64,000 bases of DNA, taken from NCBI GenBank assembly GCA_036657395.1, contig JAVXGM010000001.1, positions 62,001-126,000 of the forward strand, read 5' to 3'. Origin of the DNA: JAVXGM01 sp036657395 (GTDB taxonomy: Bacteria; Bacillota; Clostridia; Peptostreptococcales; Anaerovoracaceae). Shown piece after piece: positions 43,314 to 52,519 of the stretch. Made by a program: the position numbers and the translations under genes. A model generated the notes under the pieces. The model saw nothing but the letters and a program-made list of their open reading frames with translations, was not told the DNA's origin and did no database searches. Numbering within the stretch: the first letter of the stretch is position 1; every line of letters starts with the position of its first letter.

Positions 43314-44192
43314 ATGATAAGAGGTTCAATGGTGGCGCTAATCACCCCATTTCACGAGGATGGAAGCGTCAATTATGAGAAATTAGAAGAACTGATACAG
43401 TGGCATATCAAGGAGCAGACAGATGCTATCTTGGTTTTAGGTACAACGGCAGAAACACCAGCTTTAACTGTTACAGAGGAAGATGAGATCGCAAGGGTTT
43501 CAATTCAGGTTGCAGCAGGGAGGGTTCCCATTATTGTAGGGAGCGGATCCAACAATACAATGGTAGCAATGGAGCAGAGTGTAAAATATGAAAAGATGGG
43601 AGCAGATGCCCTTTTGGTAATCACTCCTTATTACAATAAGACTAACAAAGCAGGGATGGTAAATCATTTCAATACTATTGCAGATGCGGTGAATATTCCT
43701 ATTTACGTGTATAATGTCCCTGGGAGAACCGGAGTTTCTTTAACATATGATGCATTGAAAGAAATATGTAAGCATAAAAATATTGTAGGGATTAAAGAGG
43801 CAAGTGGGGACATTTCTTTTGTAACTAAGATTTCAAAGTTAATCAGTCCCGATTTTAATGTTTACAGCGGAAATGACGATATGTCTATTCCACTAATGTC
43901 AATGGGGGGACAAGGAATAATCTCTGTACTTGCAAATATTTTGCCTAGGCAGACCCACGAGATGGCCATGGCATATTTAAATGGGGACACAGAGCTTGCA
44001 AGAAAAATGCAGCTTTATTACTTAGACTTTATCAATGCATTGTTCATCGAAACAAATCCTATTCCTATTAAGGAAGCAATGAATTTGATTGGCATGAATG
44101 TGGGTGGATACCGAATGCCACTTTGCTGTATGGAAGAAGATACTAGGCAAGTGTTGATAGGTACCATGAAACAGATTAATTTACTAAAATAA
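43314..44192 (+). CDS. dapA: 4-hydroxy-tetrahydrodipicolinate synthase
   Basis: A 292-residue TIM-barrel aldolase that condenses pyruvate with aspartate semialdehyde. Motifs: LVLGTTAETPALT (the usual GTTGE reads GTTAE), NNTMVAMEQSVKYEKMGADALLVITPYYNK, YNVPGRTGVSL with the catalytic Tyr-Arg, and NIVGIKEASGD with the Schiff-base Lys. The AGGAGGAAT ribosome-binding site is strong. dapB follows 15 bases later, in the same riboswitch-controlled operon. Confidence 0.95.
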   Translation: MIRGSMVALITPFHEDGSVNYEKLEELIQWHIKEQTDAILVLGTTAETPALTVTEEDEIARVSIQVAAGRVPIIVGSGSNNTMVAMEQSVKYEKMGADALLVITPYYNKTNKAGMVNHFNTIADAVNIPIYVYNVPGRTGVSLTYDALKEICKHKNIVGIKEASGDISFVTKISKLISPDFNVYSGNDDMSIPLMSMGGQGIISVLANILPRQTHEMAMAYLNGDTELARKMQLYYLDFINALFIETNPIPIKEAMNLIGMNVGGYRMPLCCMEEDTRQVLIGTMKQINLLK

Positions 44193-44207
44193 GGGGAGGG
44201 CTAGAAA

Positions 44208-44924
44208 ATGATAAATGTGGCCATTTTAGGAGCTGGAGCTATGGGAAAGACCTTAGGCCAGCTGGTTGAAGAGCAGGACAACATGAATTTAATTGATGTT
44301 GTAGAACCACGTAAAGGGGAAACACTACAGGATATAACAGAATCGGTGGATGTGGTTATTGATTTTAGCAATCCAGACAATCTGGAAATGTTAATGGATT
44401 ATACTCTGGCGAAGTCTTGTAGGGCAGTAATTGCAACTACAGGGTATACATTGGAGCAGGAACAGCTTATTGTAAACATGGCTCAGCAGGTGCCTGTTGT
44501 CTTTGCGGCAAATTTTTCTTTGGGCGTTACAGTGATGAAGAGAATCCTATCAGAAATATCTCCTATTCTTGAAGGTAGTTTTGATATGGAGATGATTGAG
44601 AAACACCACAACAAGAAGTTGGATGCCCCAAGTGGGACTGCAAAAATGCTAGTTGAAGCTATGAATCCTCACAAAAAATTTGAGGAAGTCCGTGGCAGAG
44701 ACGGCAACAGGAAAAGGGGAAAAGAGATTGGTATCCACGCTATTAGAGGGGGTACAATCCCAGGAGAACATACGGCAATTTTTGCAGGTGAAGATGAAAT
44801 CCTGGAAATCAAGCACACGGCCTTGTCAAAGAAAATATTTGCATCAGGGGCTATAACGGCCGCAAAATTCACTATGACAGCAGAAGTTGGTCTATACAAT
44901 ATGGAAGATGTATTATTTGGATAA
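44208..44924 (+). CDS. dapB: 4-hydroxy-tetrahydrodipicolinate reductase
   Basis: A 238-residue NAD(P)H-dependent reductase that follows DapA. The nucleotide fold begins VAILGAGAMGKTLGQ, followed by VVIDFSNPDNL, ATTGYT, FAANFSLGVTVMK and the substrate loop EKHHNKKLDAPSGTAK with the catalytic His-Lys pair; IRGGTIPGEHTAIFAG is near the C-terminus. It ends the lysine operon; no strong terminator was seen in the 46 bases before the convergent DUF364 gene. Confidence 0.95.
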   Translation: MINVAILGAGAMGKTLGQLVEEQDNMNLIDVVEPRKGETLQDITESVDVVIDFSNPDNLEMLMDYTLAKSCRAVIATTGYTLEQEQLIVNMAQQVPVVFAANFSLGVTVMKRILSEISPILEGSFDMEMIEKHHNKKLDAPSGTAKMLVEAMNPHKKFEEVRGRDGNRKRGKEIGIHAIRGGTIPGEHTAIFAGEDEILEIKHTALSKKIFASGAITAAKFTMTAEVGLYNMEDVLFG

Positions 44925-44970
44925 AGAACGATAAACTAACATACAGGTTAGACCTATATTATAGAGAAGC

Positions 44971-45699
44971 TTATTTTGTAAGGCGAACTCTCTGTCCTTT
45001 ACGTGGTATTCTTATTTCTCCAGTGCCTATTTGAAGAGTCATGTCTGAAGATAGATATTCAGGAAGGATTCCGCTTAGCTCATTTGCTCCGTAGTCAAAT
45101 AAAATAGGTGACATAGGGGTGCTAGGACCTAGGATGATGGAGGTGGCATTTGCAGAAAGCTGTAACAGCCGTGGCAGTGTCTTATTAATGAAGGCAGAGC
45201 CAGTAATAAATACGAAATCCTGCTCTGGAAGCAAGTATTCGCAGGCAGAATCAGGATAATCCCCTGGCCATACTTTCCGTTCTAAAATGGAAACTTTGGC
45301 GGCATTTGTTAGAAATGTTTCTAGATTATAAAAGTGGCCAATAACGGCTACTTTTTTATTTTTTGTGGCAGCAGCATAATCGGTAAAGCCATTTTGCGTA
45401 ACTACCATTTTGTCATGGTTAAAAGCAATGTCTTTATGGTTGTGATATGCATTAATGGCGGCAGTGCCAATAGTTGCCTCCAGGAAATCCCAAGATTTAC
45501 AAAGAGCAGCTACCTTTCTGAGACTTTTCCCAATAAAATGGTCGAAGGGAGGAATAGGAAGATTTTGCTCGTTTACTGTAACGGCAACACCGCAATACGG
45601 GCCTGCGTGAATAATGGTCCAGCTTTCTCCCATATGGATATGATCTACTAAGACTTTATCATCAGTTTCTTCAATTAAACGGTCGTATAGTTCCCACAT
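44971..45699 (-). CDS. DUF364/DUF4213 protein (putative heavy-metal chelation)
   Basis: A 242-residue cytoplasmic protein. The N-terminal part (DUF4213-like) ends around TIGTAAINAYHNH; the C-terminal Rossmann-like DUF364 domain shows KVAVIGHFYNLE, VWPGDYPDSACEYLLPEQDFVFITGSAFINKT and ILGPSTPMSPILFDYGANELSG. The family is linked by name to metal chelation, without proof of reaction. It lies nine bases after the NTPase gene on the same strand, and beside the molybdopterin-fold/ECF cluster on the other strand. Confidence 0.8.
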   Translation of the reverse strand: MWELYDRLIEETDDKVLVDHIHMGESWTIIHAGPYCGVAVTVNEQNLPIPPFDHFIGKSLRKVAALCKSWDFLEATIGTAAINAYHNHKDIAFNHDKMVVTQNGFTDYAAATKNKKVAVIGHFYNLETFLTNAAKVSILERKVWPGDYPDSACEYLLPEQDFVFITGSAFINKTLPRLLQLSANATSIILGPSTPMSPILFDYGANELSGILPEYLSSDMTLQIGTGEIRIPRKGQRVRLTK

Positions 45700-45707
45700 A
45701 AAATTTC

Positions 45708-46289
45708 CTAAAAAATCCTTTCTAAAAACGCAGCTATGGCTTTTTCTGTTTTCTGAATATCTTTAATGTCTACAATTTTGGCATCAAATTCGTGAATAAG
45801 GTCATAGCGAAGTTGAGAATTTAATCTTATCGTCTCACTAGGCAAACCTCCGTTTTGTGCCATGTATTTAGTCTTTTCATTTAGCTTTAGAACACCAATA
45901 CATGGTGTTTCTTTTTTTAAGACCCTATAGAGGGCTTTTTTAAAATCAGGCTGAAGAAGTTCAATGCCGCCAATCTCGTCTAGGAGAATTGCTTTTTTAT
46001 CCATGCTATTTTCAATAAGAGGAATTCCTATATTCTTAAAAATACTTAGATCTTTTTCGGATGAATCCAAATTATGACGTAAAAAAATATTGGATAAATT
46101 GGGATCGTAGGGTTTAGTCAGTTCTAATTGATTGGTGAGAATTAGGCGATAGGCTACGGCAAGTCCCTTGGTATCCACTAGTCGCTGACAGGAAAAACCG
46201 CCAATTTGGTCTATGTATGGAGCTAAATATTTACGCAACAATGTTGATTTTCCAGACTGCACGGGGCCTTCCAAAAATAAATGTACCAA
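45708..46289 (-). CDS. THEP1-like nucleoside triphosphatase
   Basis: A 193-residue P-loop NTPase of the THEP1/DUF265 type (NTPase_1). The Walker A is LEGPVQSGKSTLL; Walker B is AILLDEIGGIELL, followed by a conserved GVLKLNEK strand. I choose a TTG start at 46289, nine bases after GGAG, because the product then begins VHLFLEGP, like its relatives; ATG at 46319 gives a longer N-terminus without a good ribosome-binding site. Forms an operon with the DUF364 gene. Physiological substrate is unknown. Confidence 0.78.
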   Translation of the reverse strand: MVHLFLEGPVQSGKSTLLRKYLAPYIDQIGGFSCQRLVDTKGLAVAYRLILTNQLELTKPYDPNLSNIFLRHNLDSSEKDLSIFKNIGIPLIENSMDKKAILLDEIGGIELLQPDFKKALYRVLKKETPCIGVLKLNEKTKYMAQNGGLPSETIRLNSQLRYDLIHEFDAKIVDIKDIQKTEKAIAAFLERIF

Positions 46290-46439
46290 TGTGACATTCT
46301 CCTTTCTGGTAATCTTCATGAGTAGAATTCTATCATAGGTTGAGGAAAAAAGAAAAGAATTAAAATTAAATTTGCAAAGGGACAAGTAAGTTGGAATGCC
46401 AACATACTTTGTGTAGCCAGTGTGATAAACTTAACGACG

Positions 46440-46445
46440 TATAAT
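46440..46445 (+). promoter_or_regulatory. -10 element upstream of the surface-protein cluster
   Basis: A perfect TATAAT lies 26 bases before the start of the first surface protein gene. No good -35 is visible at 16-18 bases upstream, so it may be activator-dependent. Confidence 0.45.
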
Positions 46446-46470
46446 TAGTAATATTGTGAAGGAGAAAAAT

Positions 46471-48114
46471 ATGCAATTTGTAATTAATTTAAAAAGACAG
46501 GCCTTGAAGCTTGTAATGGTAGGGGTTATGGCTATTACTATGCTAGGCATTTACACTGGGGTGGCTTACGGAGAAGCAGACAATGTAAGAGCAACTACCA
46601 CGCCACAAAAAATAGAAAGTCCAGCAGTGATATTTTGCGGAGCTGATGTGAACAAGGGTGACGGCTTTCAAAACAGTTTTGAATACTTGACAAAGGTCCA
46701 ACTGGAAAATATCAACTCTAATGAAGCAGCTAAAGAATTCTTTTCATCAAGCAAATTTAAAGTTTATGAAAAAGATGCCAACTATTCAGGAATACGAAAG
46801 GGAAATGAATGGTATCTAAAGACGGTTTCCGGCTTGAATTTAAGAGGAGTTGCTGATTCATTAGGAGTAGATGTATTAAAAAATAAGAAGATTATTACTA
46901 TATCAACAGATGGATACGGAGGAGCTCTCATAAGTCCATTTACATATAATCGCTATTGTTATGAAACAAGAAAGGATCAGGAGGGAAAGGTAGTAGACCC
47001 AATGTTAGGTCTTACCTGTACAGGAATAGCTAGCAATAAAGAAATGCCAAAGCTAATGTTTGGACAAATGAATCCTAATGATTTTAACATGCAAAACTGG
47101 GCAAAAAACGTAAAGAGAATCAGCTTTGGAGATCCTGAAACAGCCCTTACGGCAAATGTTAAAGGGTCAGTAAATTCAGTTGAAAAATGGAATATTGCCC
47201 AGGTGCTTGAAACACCATCAGGATTATACAAAACTCAATTTACATATGGTGACAGCATCAATCAGACAGTAGCTAAAGTTGAAGGTGTTCCTTTAAACAG
47301 ACTTCTATCAGATAAAAAACTTAAAGTTAAGACGGTAACAATAAAACTAAATGAAGGAAAAATTAAAAAGACAATACCAGCATCAGATCTTAGCAAATAT
47401 TTTGTGGCAACCAACGGCACTATGCACATTGGTGAAAGTAAAGAAAATCCAATCAAGGGGACAACGTCCCTTAAGCTATATGGGCCAGAGACAAAGGGGG
47501 AAGCTTTTGAAAGTATAGACATATTATCAGCAGAAGATAAACCAGCAGCGCCAACGTCCGTTAAAGCAAAAGCCATAGGATATAACCAAATCAAGATTTC
47601 CTGGGGTAAAGTCAAAGGTGCTAGCGGATATTCAATAGATCAATATGATGGATCCACGAAAAAATGGTCTAAAGAAAAGTATGTAGAGGATGGAGGAAAC
47701 AGAAGTTGGTACATTGCAAAGAATTTAAAGACAGGAACTAAATATTCATATCGAGTTAAGGCATATAAATATGTAGGCAATTTGGATATTACAGGAGACT
47801 ACAAAACAACAGTTTCAGCAACACCAAGATTATCATGTTCTGCGATTATCAAGGGTAGCAAAGTGGGAAGCAGCAGTCTTAAGATTACATGGAAGAAGAT
47901 TCCTGGTGCAAGTGGCTATGTTATTTACAAGGGGACATCTAAAGGTGGCAAGTATACTCTAGTCACCACAGCAAAGAAGGGATCCACTTCAACTTACACA
48001 GACAAAAATGTTAAAAAAGGTAAAACATATTACTATAAGGTTGGAGCATATAGGGCTTTTGGAAAAACAAAGGTTTACGGTAAATTATCTGATGCAAAAG
48101 GTATAAGGCGATAA
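46471..48114 (+). CDS. Exported protein: molybdopterin-fold-like domains plus Fn3 repeats
   Basis: A 547-residue exported protein. A signal peptide (about 1-35, cut near VAYGEAD) precedes two domains (about 45-220 and 225-350) that resemble the sulfite-oxidase molybdopterin fold: ITISTDGYGG and, later, LMFGQMNPNDFNMQNWAKNVKRISF match the usual last strands. The Moco-ligand Cys is absent. Two fibronectin type III modules follow (about 355-545; GASGYSI, GKTYYYKVGAY). No LPxTG or similar sorting signal is present. The ATG follows GGAG. First of six related proteins in the cluster. Confidence 0.75.
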   Translation: MQFVINLKRQALKLVMVGVMAITMLGIYTGVAYGEADNVRATTTPQKIESPAVIFCGADVNKGDGFQNSFEYLTKVQLENINSNEAAKEFFSSSKFKVYEKDANYSGIRKGNEWYLKTVSGLNLRGVADSLGVDVLKNKKIITISTDGYGGALISPFTYNRYCYETRKDQEGKVVDPMLGLTCTGIASNKEMPKLMFGQMNPNDFNMQNWAKNVKRISFGDPETALTANVKGSVNSVEKWNIAQVLETPSGLYKTQFTYGDSINQTVAKVEGVPLNRLLSDKKLKVKTVTIKLNEGKIKKTIPASDLSKYFVATNGTMHIGESKENPIKGTTSLKLYGPETKGEAFESIDILSAEDKPAAPTSVKAKAIGYNQIKISWGKVKGASGYSIDQYDGSTKKWSKEKYVEDGGNRSWYIAKNLKTGTKYSYRVKAYKYVGNLDITGDYKTTVSATPRLSCSAIIKGSKVGSSSLKITWKKIPGASGYVIYKGTSKGGKYTLVTTAKKGSTSTYTDKNVKKGKTYYYKVGAYRAFGKTKVYGKLSDAKGIRR

Positions 48115-48130
48115 GTGAGGTAAGAAAGAA

Positions 48131-48892
48131 ATGAAGATGGTGAAAAAATCTATAGTCTTAATGTTAGGAATAATGCTTGTAGCCGGGTTGATGGGCTGTA
48201 AGGGAACTGAAGCAAAGGCAACAGAGGTAGGAACAACTGTAGAGTCAGAACAAAGTCAAAATGATGGCTCCGCAAAAGAGATGACAAAAAAGCAAAAAGA
48301 GAAAGCAAAAAAAGAAGAAAAAGAAAGTAAAGAAGTTAAAAAAGAGTCAAAAAAGGCAAAAATAGCGAAAGAAAAGAAAAAAGCAGCTGTAAAAAAAGCT
48401 AAAAAAGAAAGATCAAAAGCCATAGGAAAAACAGCAAAAGCTGGCAATAAAAAACCTTCTGGCCACGTACTCACAATAAAAAAAGGAAGTAAGACAAAAT
48501 ATTTCACAAAAAGTGATCTGCAAAGGATGGGAATATCCTCATATAAATATTCTTTTAGAAATAAGGATTCGTCTAATCGACAGTTTGAAACATTTTCAGG
48601 AGTAAAAATATCAACTTTGTTAAGCAAAGCAGGATTTTCAGGGTCTTCTATGACGGTTATTTCCAGAGACGGATATGCCAAGACTTATTCCGTTTCAGAA
48701 CTTAAATCTTCAAAGAAGGCTTTTAAAAAAAGAGTTGGAACATCGGCTAATAGTGTGCCTGCTATATTGACGGTTTCAGGATCGGAATCTTTTCGACTAT
48801 GTTTTGGACAGAAGAGCAGTGACAGCAATGATAGTGGAGATTACAATCAGCAAGACTGGGCCAAATGGATTACTACTATAAAAATACAGTAA
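48131..48892 (+). CDS. Lipoprotein with molybdopterin-fold-like domain
   Basis: A 253-residue lipoprotein: lipobox LMGC with Cys at residue 23, then a long Lys/Glu-rich linker (about 45-110) likely to span the wall, then a single domain (about 115-253) of the same type as its neighbours, with TVISRDGYAKTYSV and the closing RLCFGQKSS...DYNQQDWAKWITTIKIQ. It should be tethered to the outer face of the membrane. It follows the 46471 gene by 16 bases. Ligand and activity are unknown. Confidence 0.75.
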   Translation: MKMVKKSIVLMLGIMLVAGLMGCKGTEAKATEVGTTVESEQSQNDGSAKEMTKKQKEKAKKEEKESKEVKKESKKAKIAKEKKKAAVKKAKKERSKAIGKTAKAGNKKPSGHVLTIKKGSKTKYFTKSDLQRMGISSYKYSFRNKDSSNRQFETFSGVKISTLLSKAGFSGSSMTVISRDGYAKTYSVSELKSSKKAFKKRVGTSANSVPAILTVSGSESFRLCFGQKSSDSNDSGDYNQQDWAKWITTIKIQ

Positions 48893-48926
48893 AACTTTGT
48901 TGTAAAATGTTGGCATGGAAACATAC

Positions 48927-48950
48927 AATATAACATTAGAGTGTTATATT
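48927..48950. promoter_or_regulatory. Perfect inverted repeat upstream of the second surface protein
   Basis: AATATAACA-TTAGAG-TGTTATATT is a perfect 9-bp inverted repeat located 50 bases before the gene at 49000, between it and the lipoprotein gene. It may be an operator or a hairpin; A residues, not T, follow it on the plus strand. Confidence 0.5.
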
Positions 48951-48999
48951 AAAAAAGATTAAAATATTACACCAGTTAAAAGCGACATGAGGAGGCTTT

Positions 49000-50937
49000 A
49001 TGAAACTATTAAGTAGGACACAGAGTAAGAGTATTGCAATAATATTAGCAGGAATTATGCTTATATCTTGCTTTACATTTTTGCAGACAACTGCGTATGC
49101 AGACACAGCGAAAAAACAACCATATAAAGATGGAGACAACATCAGTAATGCAGAATTCTACATTGCAGTAGATGGCAACGATGATGGAAAAGTAGATGAC
49201 ACTTATTACTATACTGAGGAGGAAATCAAGGATTATAATGAAAAAGGAACCTATGTATTTGATAACCACACTCAAAATGAAATCGACGTTGTAAAGGGTG
49301 CAAAACTTTCAAGTTTAATTAAAAATTTAGGTGGGACTAGTCAGGTGGACTCCACTGACAAGATTAAGTATATGGAACATGATGCGTACCATTCATCTGC
49401 TTCCCAAGTAGCCTATATTGATACAGTTGATGGCCTTACAAACAAATTAGGAACAGGAAATGGCTCAGGATATGGTGGGCCGGCAGACACTATTGTTGGA
49501 TATGCTGGATGTGAAAAAGAGAATGAGGCAGACAAAGAAGTCTATACAACATATAAGGATTATTCCAGAGAAGCCTCCACTTTTAGAGGGTTCAGACAGA
49601 CAGACAGTGCAAACTCAGCAGTGCTTAAGCAGCTAATAGGAGTAGTAATTAGTGGAAACGTAGAAAACTACGGAAAAGCTACAGGAACTCAAGGTGGGTA
49701 TACACTTATCCGCAACAATGCTGAAGGGAAAAAGATTGCAGATGATTATTCTATAACAGGCCTTATCGCAGGAATGAAGTGGGCAGCAGCACCGCAGAAT
49801 GTTGCTTGGGCAAAGACTTCAGATCCTACAACAGTAATTACGGTAGAAGGAATGGAAAAAGGTAAACCTGTACAGAAAGTGCCATATACATACAAAGAGG
49901 GTACATTCTTCAATGCTTGGGTAAATGGAACTGAAGTAACAAAGACTCGCTCCCAGTTAGCCTATGATACTGCAAAAACTGAAGCACCTAATAATATAGA
50001 CAAAAAAGGAAAAGCTTATACATATTATGGGTACAATAAACCGATGTACGTTAGATACCAGGGAGTTTGGCTAGAAGACATTCTATCAGGATTATCAGCT
50101 GACCAGAAAGTATTCATAGCAGATGAAAATGAAAAGTTAATAGATATTACTAAAAATGTGGAAGATTATTTTGTAGCATACTACTATAGTCAATCTAAGA
50201 GCAGCACAAACATTAGTAACGGAAAGAGAGTTCCGCTTAATTACGACTATGCGGTATTAGTAGATACGGCAAGTGCCCGTGTTGAATACAGCAATGTTGG
50301 TGATGACTATACCACTAAATCGGGAAAAGAAGCTACTACATATAAAAATACAAAGGGAATTATTGTAACAGATACTGTTGCAGCTCCTACTGGCGGAAAG
50401 GCAACTTTAACAAAATACAATGGAGCAAGCTTTTCTTGGAAGGCAGTAAAGGGCGCTACTGGATACCAGGTATCTTATCAGAAAGCTGGAGATTCAAAGT
50501 GGAATACAGCAAATACAACCAAGACTACTTACAAAAAATCAGCGTTGACAAGGGGAGTAAAATATACATTTAAAGTAAAGGCATATAAGGCAGTAAAGGT
50601 TGGAGAAAAGACAAGTAATGTTTATGGTGAATCAAGTAGTACCAGCCAGGTAATTACACTAAAAGAGCCAACTGTAAAGCTTAAAAAGAGCGGCAAGACT
50701 GGAGTTGAAATTTCCTACACTAACATTAGTGGAGAAAATGGATATGAGATTAGTAAATCCACAAAGAAGACTAGCGGATTTAAAAAGATCAAAACAATGT
50801 CTGCAAATAAAACATCATACACAGACAAAAAATTAAAAACAGATAAGACTTATTACTACAAGGTTCGAAGCTTTGTAAAATCAGAGGGCAAAACAATTTA
50901 TGGTCCTTTCTCAAGTGTAAAGGGACTTAAAATATAA
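49000..50937 (+). CDS. Large exported protein with tandem molybdopterin-fold-like and Fn3 domains
   Basis: A 645-residue exported protein with a signal peptide (cut near AYADTAKK). Residues 40-450 form two modules related to its neighbours: AEFYIAVDGNDDGKVDDTYYY, YAGCEKENEADK, later VRYQGVWLEDILSGL and NYDYAVLVDTASARVEY. Residues 455-645 are two fibronectin type III repeats (GATGYQVSYQ, NGYEISKST, DKTYYYKVRSF) ending SSVKGLKI. No sortase signal is seen. The ATG follows GGAGG. A perfect hairpin lies right after the stop. Confidence 0.72.
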   Translation: MKLLSRTQSKSIAIILAGIMLISCFTFLQTTAYADTAKKQPYKDGDNISNAEFYIAVDGNDDGKVDDTYYYTEEEIKDYNEKGTYVFDNHTQNEIDVVKGAKLSSLIKNLGGTSQVDSTDKIKYMEHDAYHSSASQVAYIDTVDGLTNKLGTGNGSGYGGPADTIVGYAGCEKENEADKEVYTTYKDYSREASTFRGFRQTDSANSAVLKQLIGVVISGNVENYGKATGTQGGYTLIRNNAEGKKIADDYSITGLIAGMKWAAAPQNVAWAKTSDPTTVITVEGMEKGKPVQKVPYTYKEGTFFNAWVNGTEVTKTRSQLAYDTAKTEAPNNIDKKGKAYTYYGYNKPMYVRYQGVWLEDILSGLSADQKVFIADENEKLIDITKNVEDYFVAYYYSQSKSSTNISNGKRVPLNYDYAVLVDTASARVEYSNVGDDYTTKSGKEATTYKNTKGIIVTDTVAAPTGGKATLTKYNGASFSWKAVKGATGYQVSYQKAGDSKWNTANTTKTTYKKSALTRGVKYTFKVKAYKAVKVGEKTSNVYGESSSTSQVITLKEPTVKLKKSGKTGVEISYTNISGENGYEISKSTKKTSGFKKIKTMSANKTSYTDKKLKTDKTYYYKVRSFVKSEGKTIYGPFSSVKGLKI

Positions 50938-50964
50938 AAGCACAACTACTACATTTATATAAAA

Positions 50965-51000
50965 CCAATAGCCGACAAGGATAAACTTGTCGGCTATTGG
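50965..51000. repeat. Perfect 15-bp hairpin between two surface-protein genes
   Basis: CCAATAGCCGACAAG (50965-50979) pairs without mismatch with CTTGTCGGCTATTGG (50986-51000) around a six-base loop. On the plus strand it lacks a T run and is followed by GGATTAAAAAG, so readthrough or RNA processing is plausible; on the minus strand TTTTATAT follows. It could reduce or process the message between the two genes. Confidence 0.7.
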
Positions 51001-51021
51001 GGATTAAAAAGAGGATAAATT

Positions 51022-52488
51022 ATGGAAAATTTTCAAAGTAAAAGAAGCAGTAAAATTATAGCCTCTATCATTGCAATAACCATGATCATGGGATGCCTAT
51101 TTTTCATTAGTCCATCACCTTCTTATGCTGCAACAAACAAAAATGGACAAGACATGGAGAAGCTAAAACCAGTAAAAGCCTTGGGACTGCTTATCACAGG
51201 CGAAAAGGTGAAGGGCACATCAGGATTCCTTAGGGATATAATTTATTTGGATAAAGATGAAATGGCTCAAATGGGAAGAGAAAAGAATCCTCATGACTTT
51301 GGTTTAGGGAATAGTTGGCTTGCAAACAAAAGATATTCTTCCTATGATAATCATGGCACAGGGGCATATCATTATACCCTTGCATCTGGATTGAATGTAA
51401 TGGAGGTAATGGACACAGTGGTAGAAGGTGGAAATGACGCCGTAGAAATCTTTAACGTCCAGTCCTCAGATGGATATCAAAGCATAATGAAACCATCACA
51501 AACAAAGAATCTTAAATATTATGCACCTGGAGATGGAACAGGAATAGCCGCAGCGCCGCCAATGATAGCATTTTATAAAAATACTAATGAGGCAGAAAAT
51601 CAAGCTACAGGGTTAGAACCGGCAGCAGGCAGCGAAAAACCAATAACTCAAGGTAAGGAGATCTTTATTTATGGTCAGACGGGAATAACAGATGACAACA
51701 ATTGCCATTATATTAAATATGCAAACGCTGTAATTACAGGGGCGCTTCAAGGAGGAATAAGGTCAGAAAGCAATAAAGTCGCTGGGGTGACCAGGTTAAA
51801 GCAGCTTATGGAAATAGGGATTTTCCAGACGGAGTACTCTTTTGTAGACAAGGGTAAAAATATAATCCATAAGGTTGAAGGGGTACCTCTTTCAAAGGTT
51901 ATGGCAGAAATGAAAATAGATAAGTTTCTAGCAAGTTATTCAACTAACAGGGTGGAAATTATATCGGAAGATGGGAGTAAGACTAGTCTATCCAAAGAGG
52001 AAATGGAAAAATCCTTTGTGTCATGGGGATTTACAGATGGCGGTAAAACTCCAATAGAGCAGACAAGCCAATTGGCAGTGTATATGCCAGGCACTACAAA
52101 AGGGAATACAGTAGCTCCAAATATAAGCGGGATAAATGTGGTGGACGCAAAAGGAAAGATCGTAAAGACAGTTCCAGAGGTTCCCAAACCTGTGCCTACG
52201 ACTCTAGGGAAAGGGTCTATAACTAAGCTTTACAAATCGGGGAAAACCAATTTGGTCATCTCATGGAAAAAAGTGAGTGGAGCAAATGGGTATGTGCTAT
52301 ATAAGAGTACAAGTAAGAATGGAAAGTACGGAAAGAAAAAGACGGTAACTTCGGGGACCACCCTTAAGTATAAGGATACCAAGCTAAAAAAAGGAAAGAC
52401 TTACTATTATAAAATTAGAGCATACAAGAAAGCCAATGGAAAGACGGTATATGGTAGCCTCTCTTCAGCAAAAGGGATAAAGAGATAA
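51022..52488 (+). CDS. Exported protein: molybdopterin-fold-like domains plus one Fn3
   Basis: A 488-residue exported protein with a signal peptide (cut near SYAATNK). Two modules follow (about 45-245 and 250-385): LNVMEVMDTVVEGG, VQSSDGYQS, HYIKYANAVITGALQGG, then EGVPLSKVMAEM and an RVEIISEDGSKTSLS strand, the same order as in the 46471 product. A single fibronectin type III module (about 395-488) ends AKGIKR. No sorting motif. Starts 22 bases after the hairpin, with GAGG upstream. Confidence 0.73.
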   Translation: MENFQSKRSSKIIASIIAITMIMGCLFFISPSPSYAATNKNGQDMEKLKPVKALGLLITGEKVKGTSGFLRDIIYLDKDEMAQMGREKNPHDFGLGNSWLANKRYSSYDNHGTGAYHYTLASGLNVMEVMDTVVEGGNDAVEIFNVQSSDGYQSIMKPSQTKNLKYYAPGDGTGIAAAPPMIAFYKNTNEAENQATGLEPAAGSEKPITQGKEIFIYGQTGITDDNNCHYIKYANAVITGALQGGIRSESNKVAGVTRLKQLMEIGIFQTEYSFVDKGKNIIHKVEGVPLSKVMAEMKIDKFLASYSTNRVEIISEDGSKTSLSKEEMEKSFVSWGFTDGGKTPIEQTSQLAVYMPGTTKGNTVAPNISGINVVDAKGKIVKTVPEVPKPVPTTLGKGSITKLYKSGKTNLVISWKKVSGANGYVLYKSTSKNGKYGKKKTVTSGTTLKYKDTKLKKGKTYYYKIRAYKKANGKTVYGSLSSAKGIKR

Positions 52489-52519
52489 AATGAAAATTTA
52501 AATTAGGAGAAATAGATAA

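Noticed and set aside
48256..48681. 141-residue Phe/Leu-rich minus-strand frame
   Set aside because: Shadow of the Lys/Glu-rich linker of the lipoprotein at 48131.
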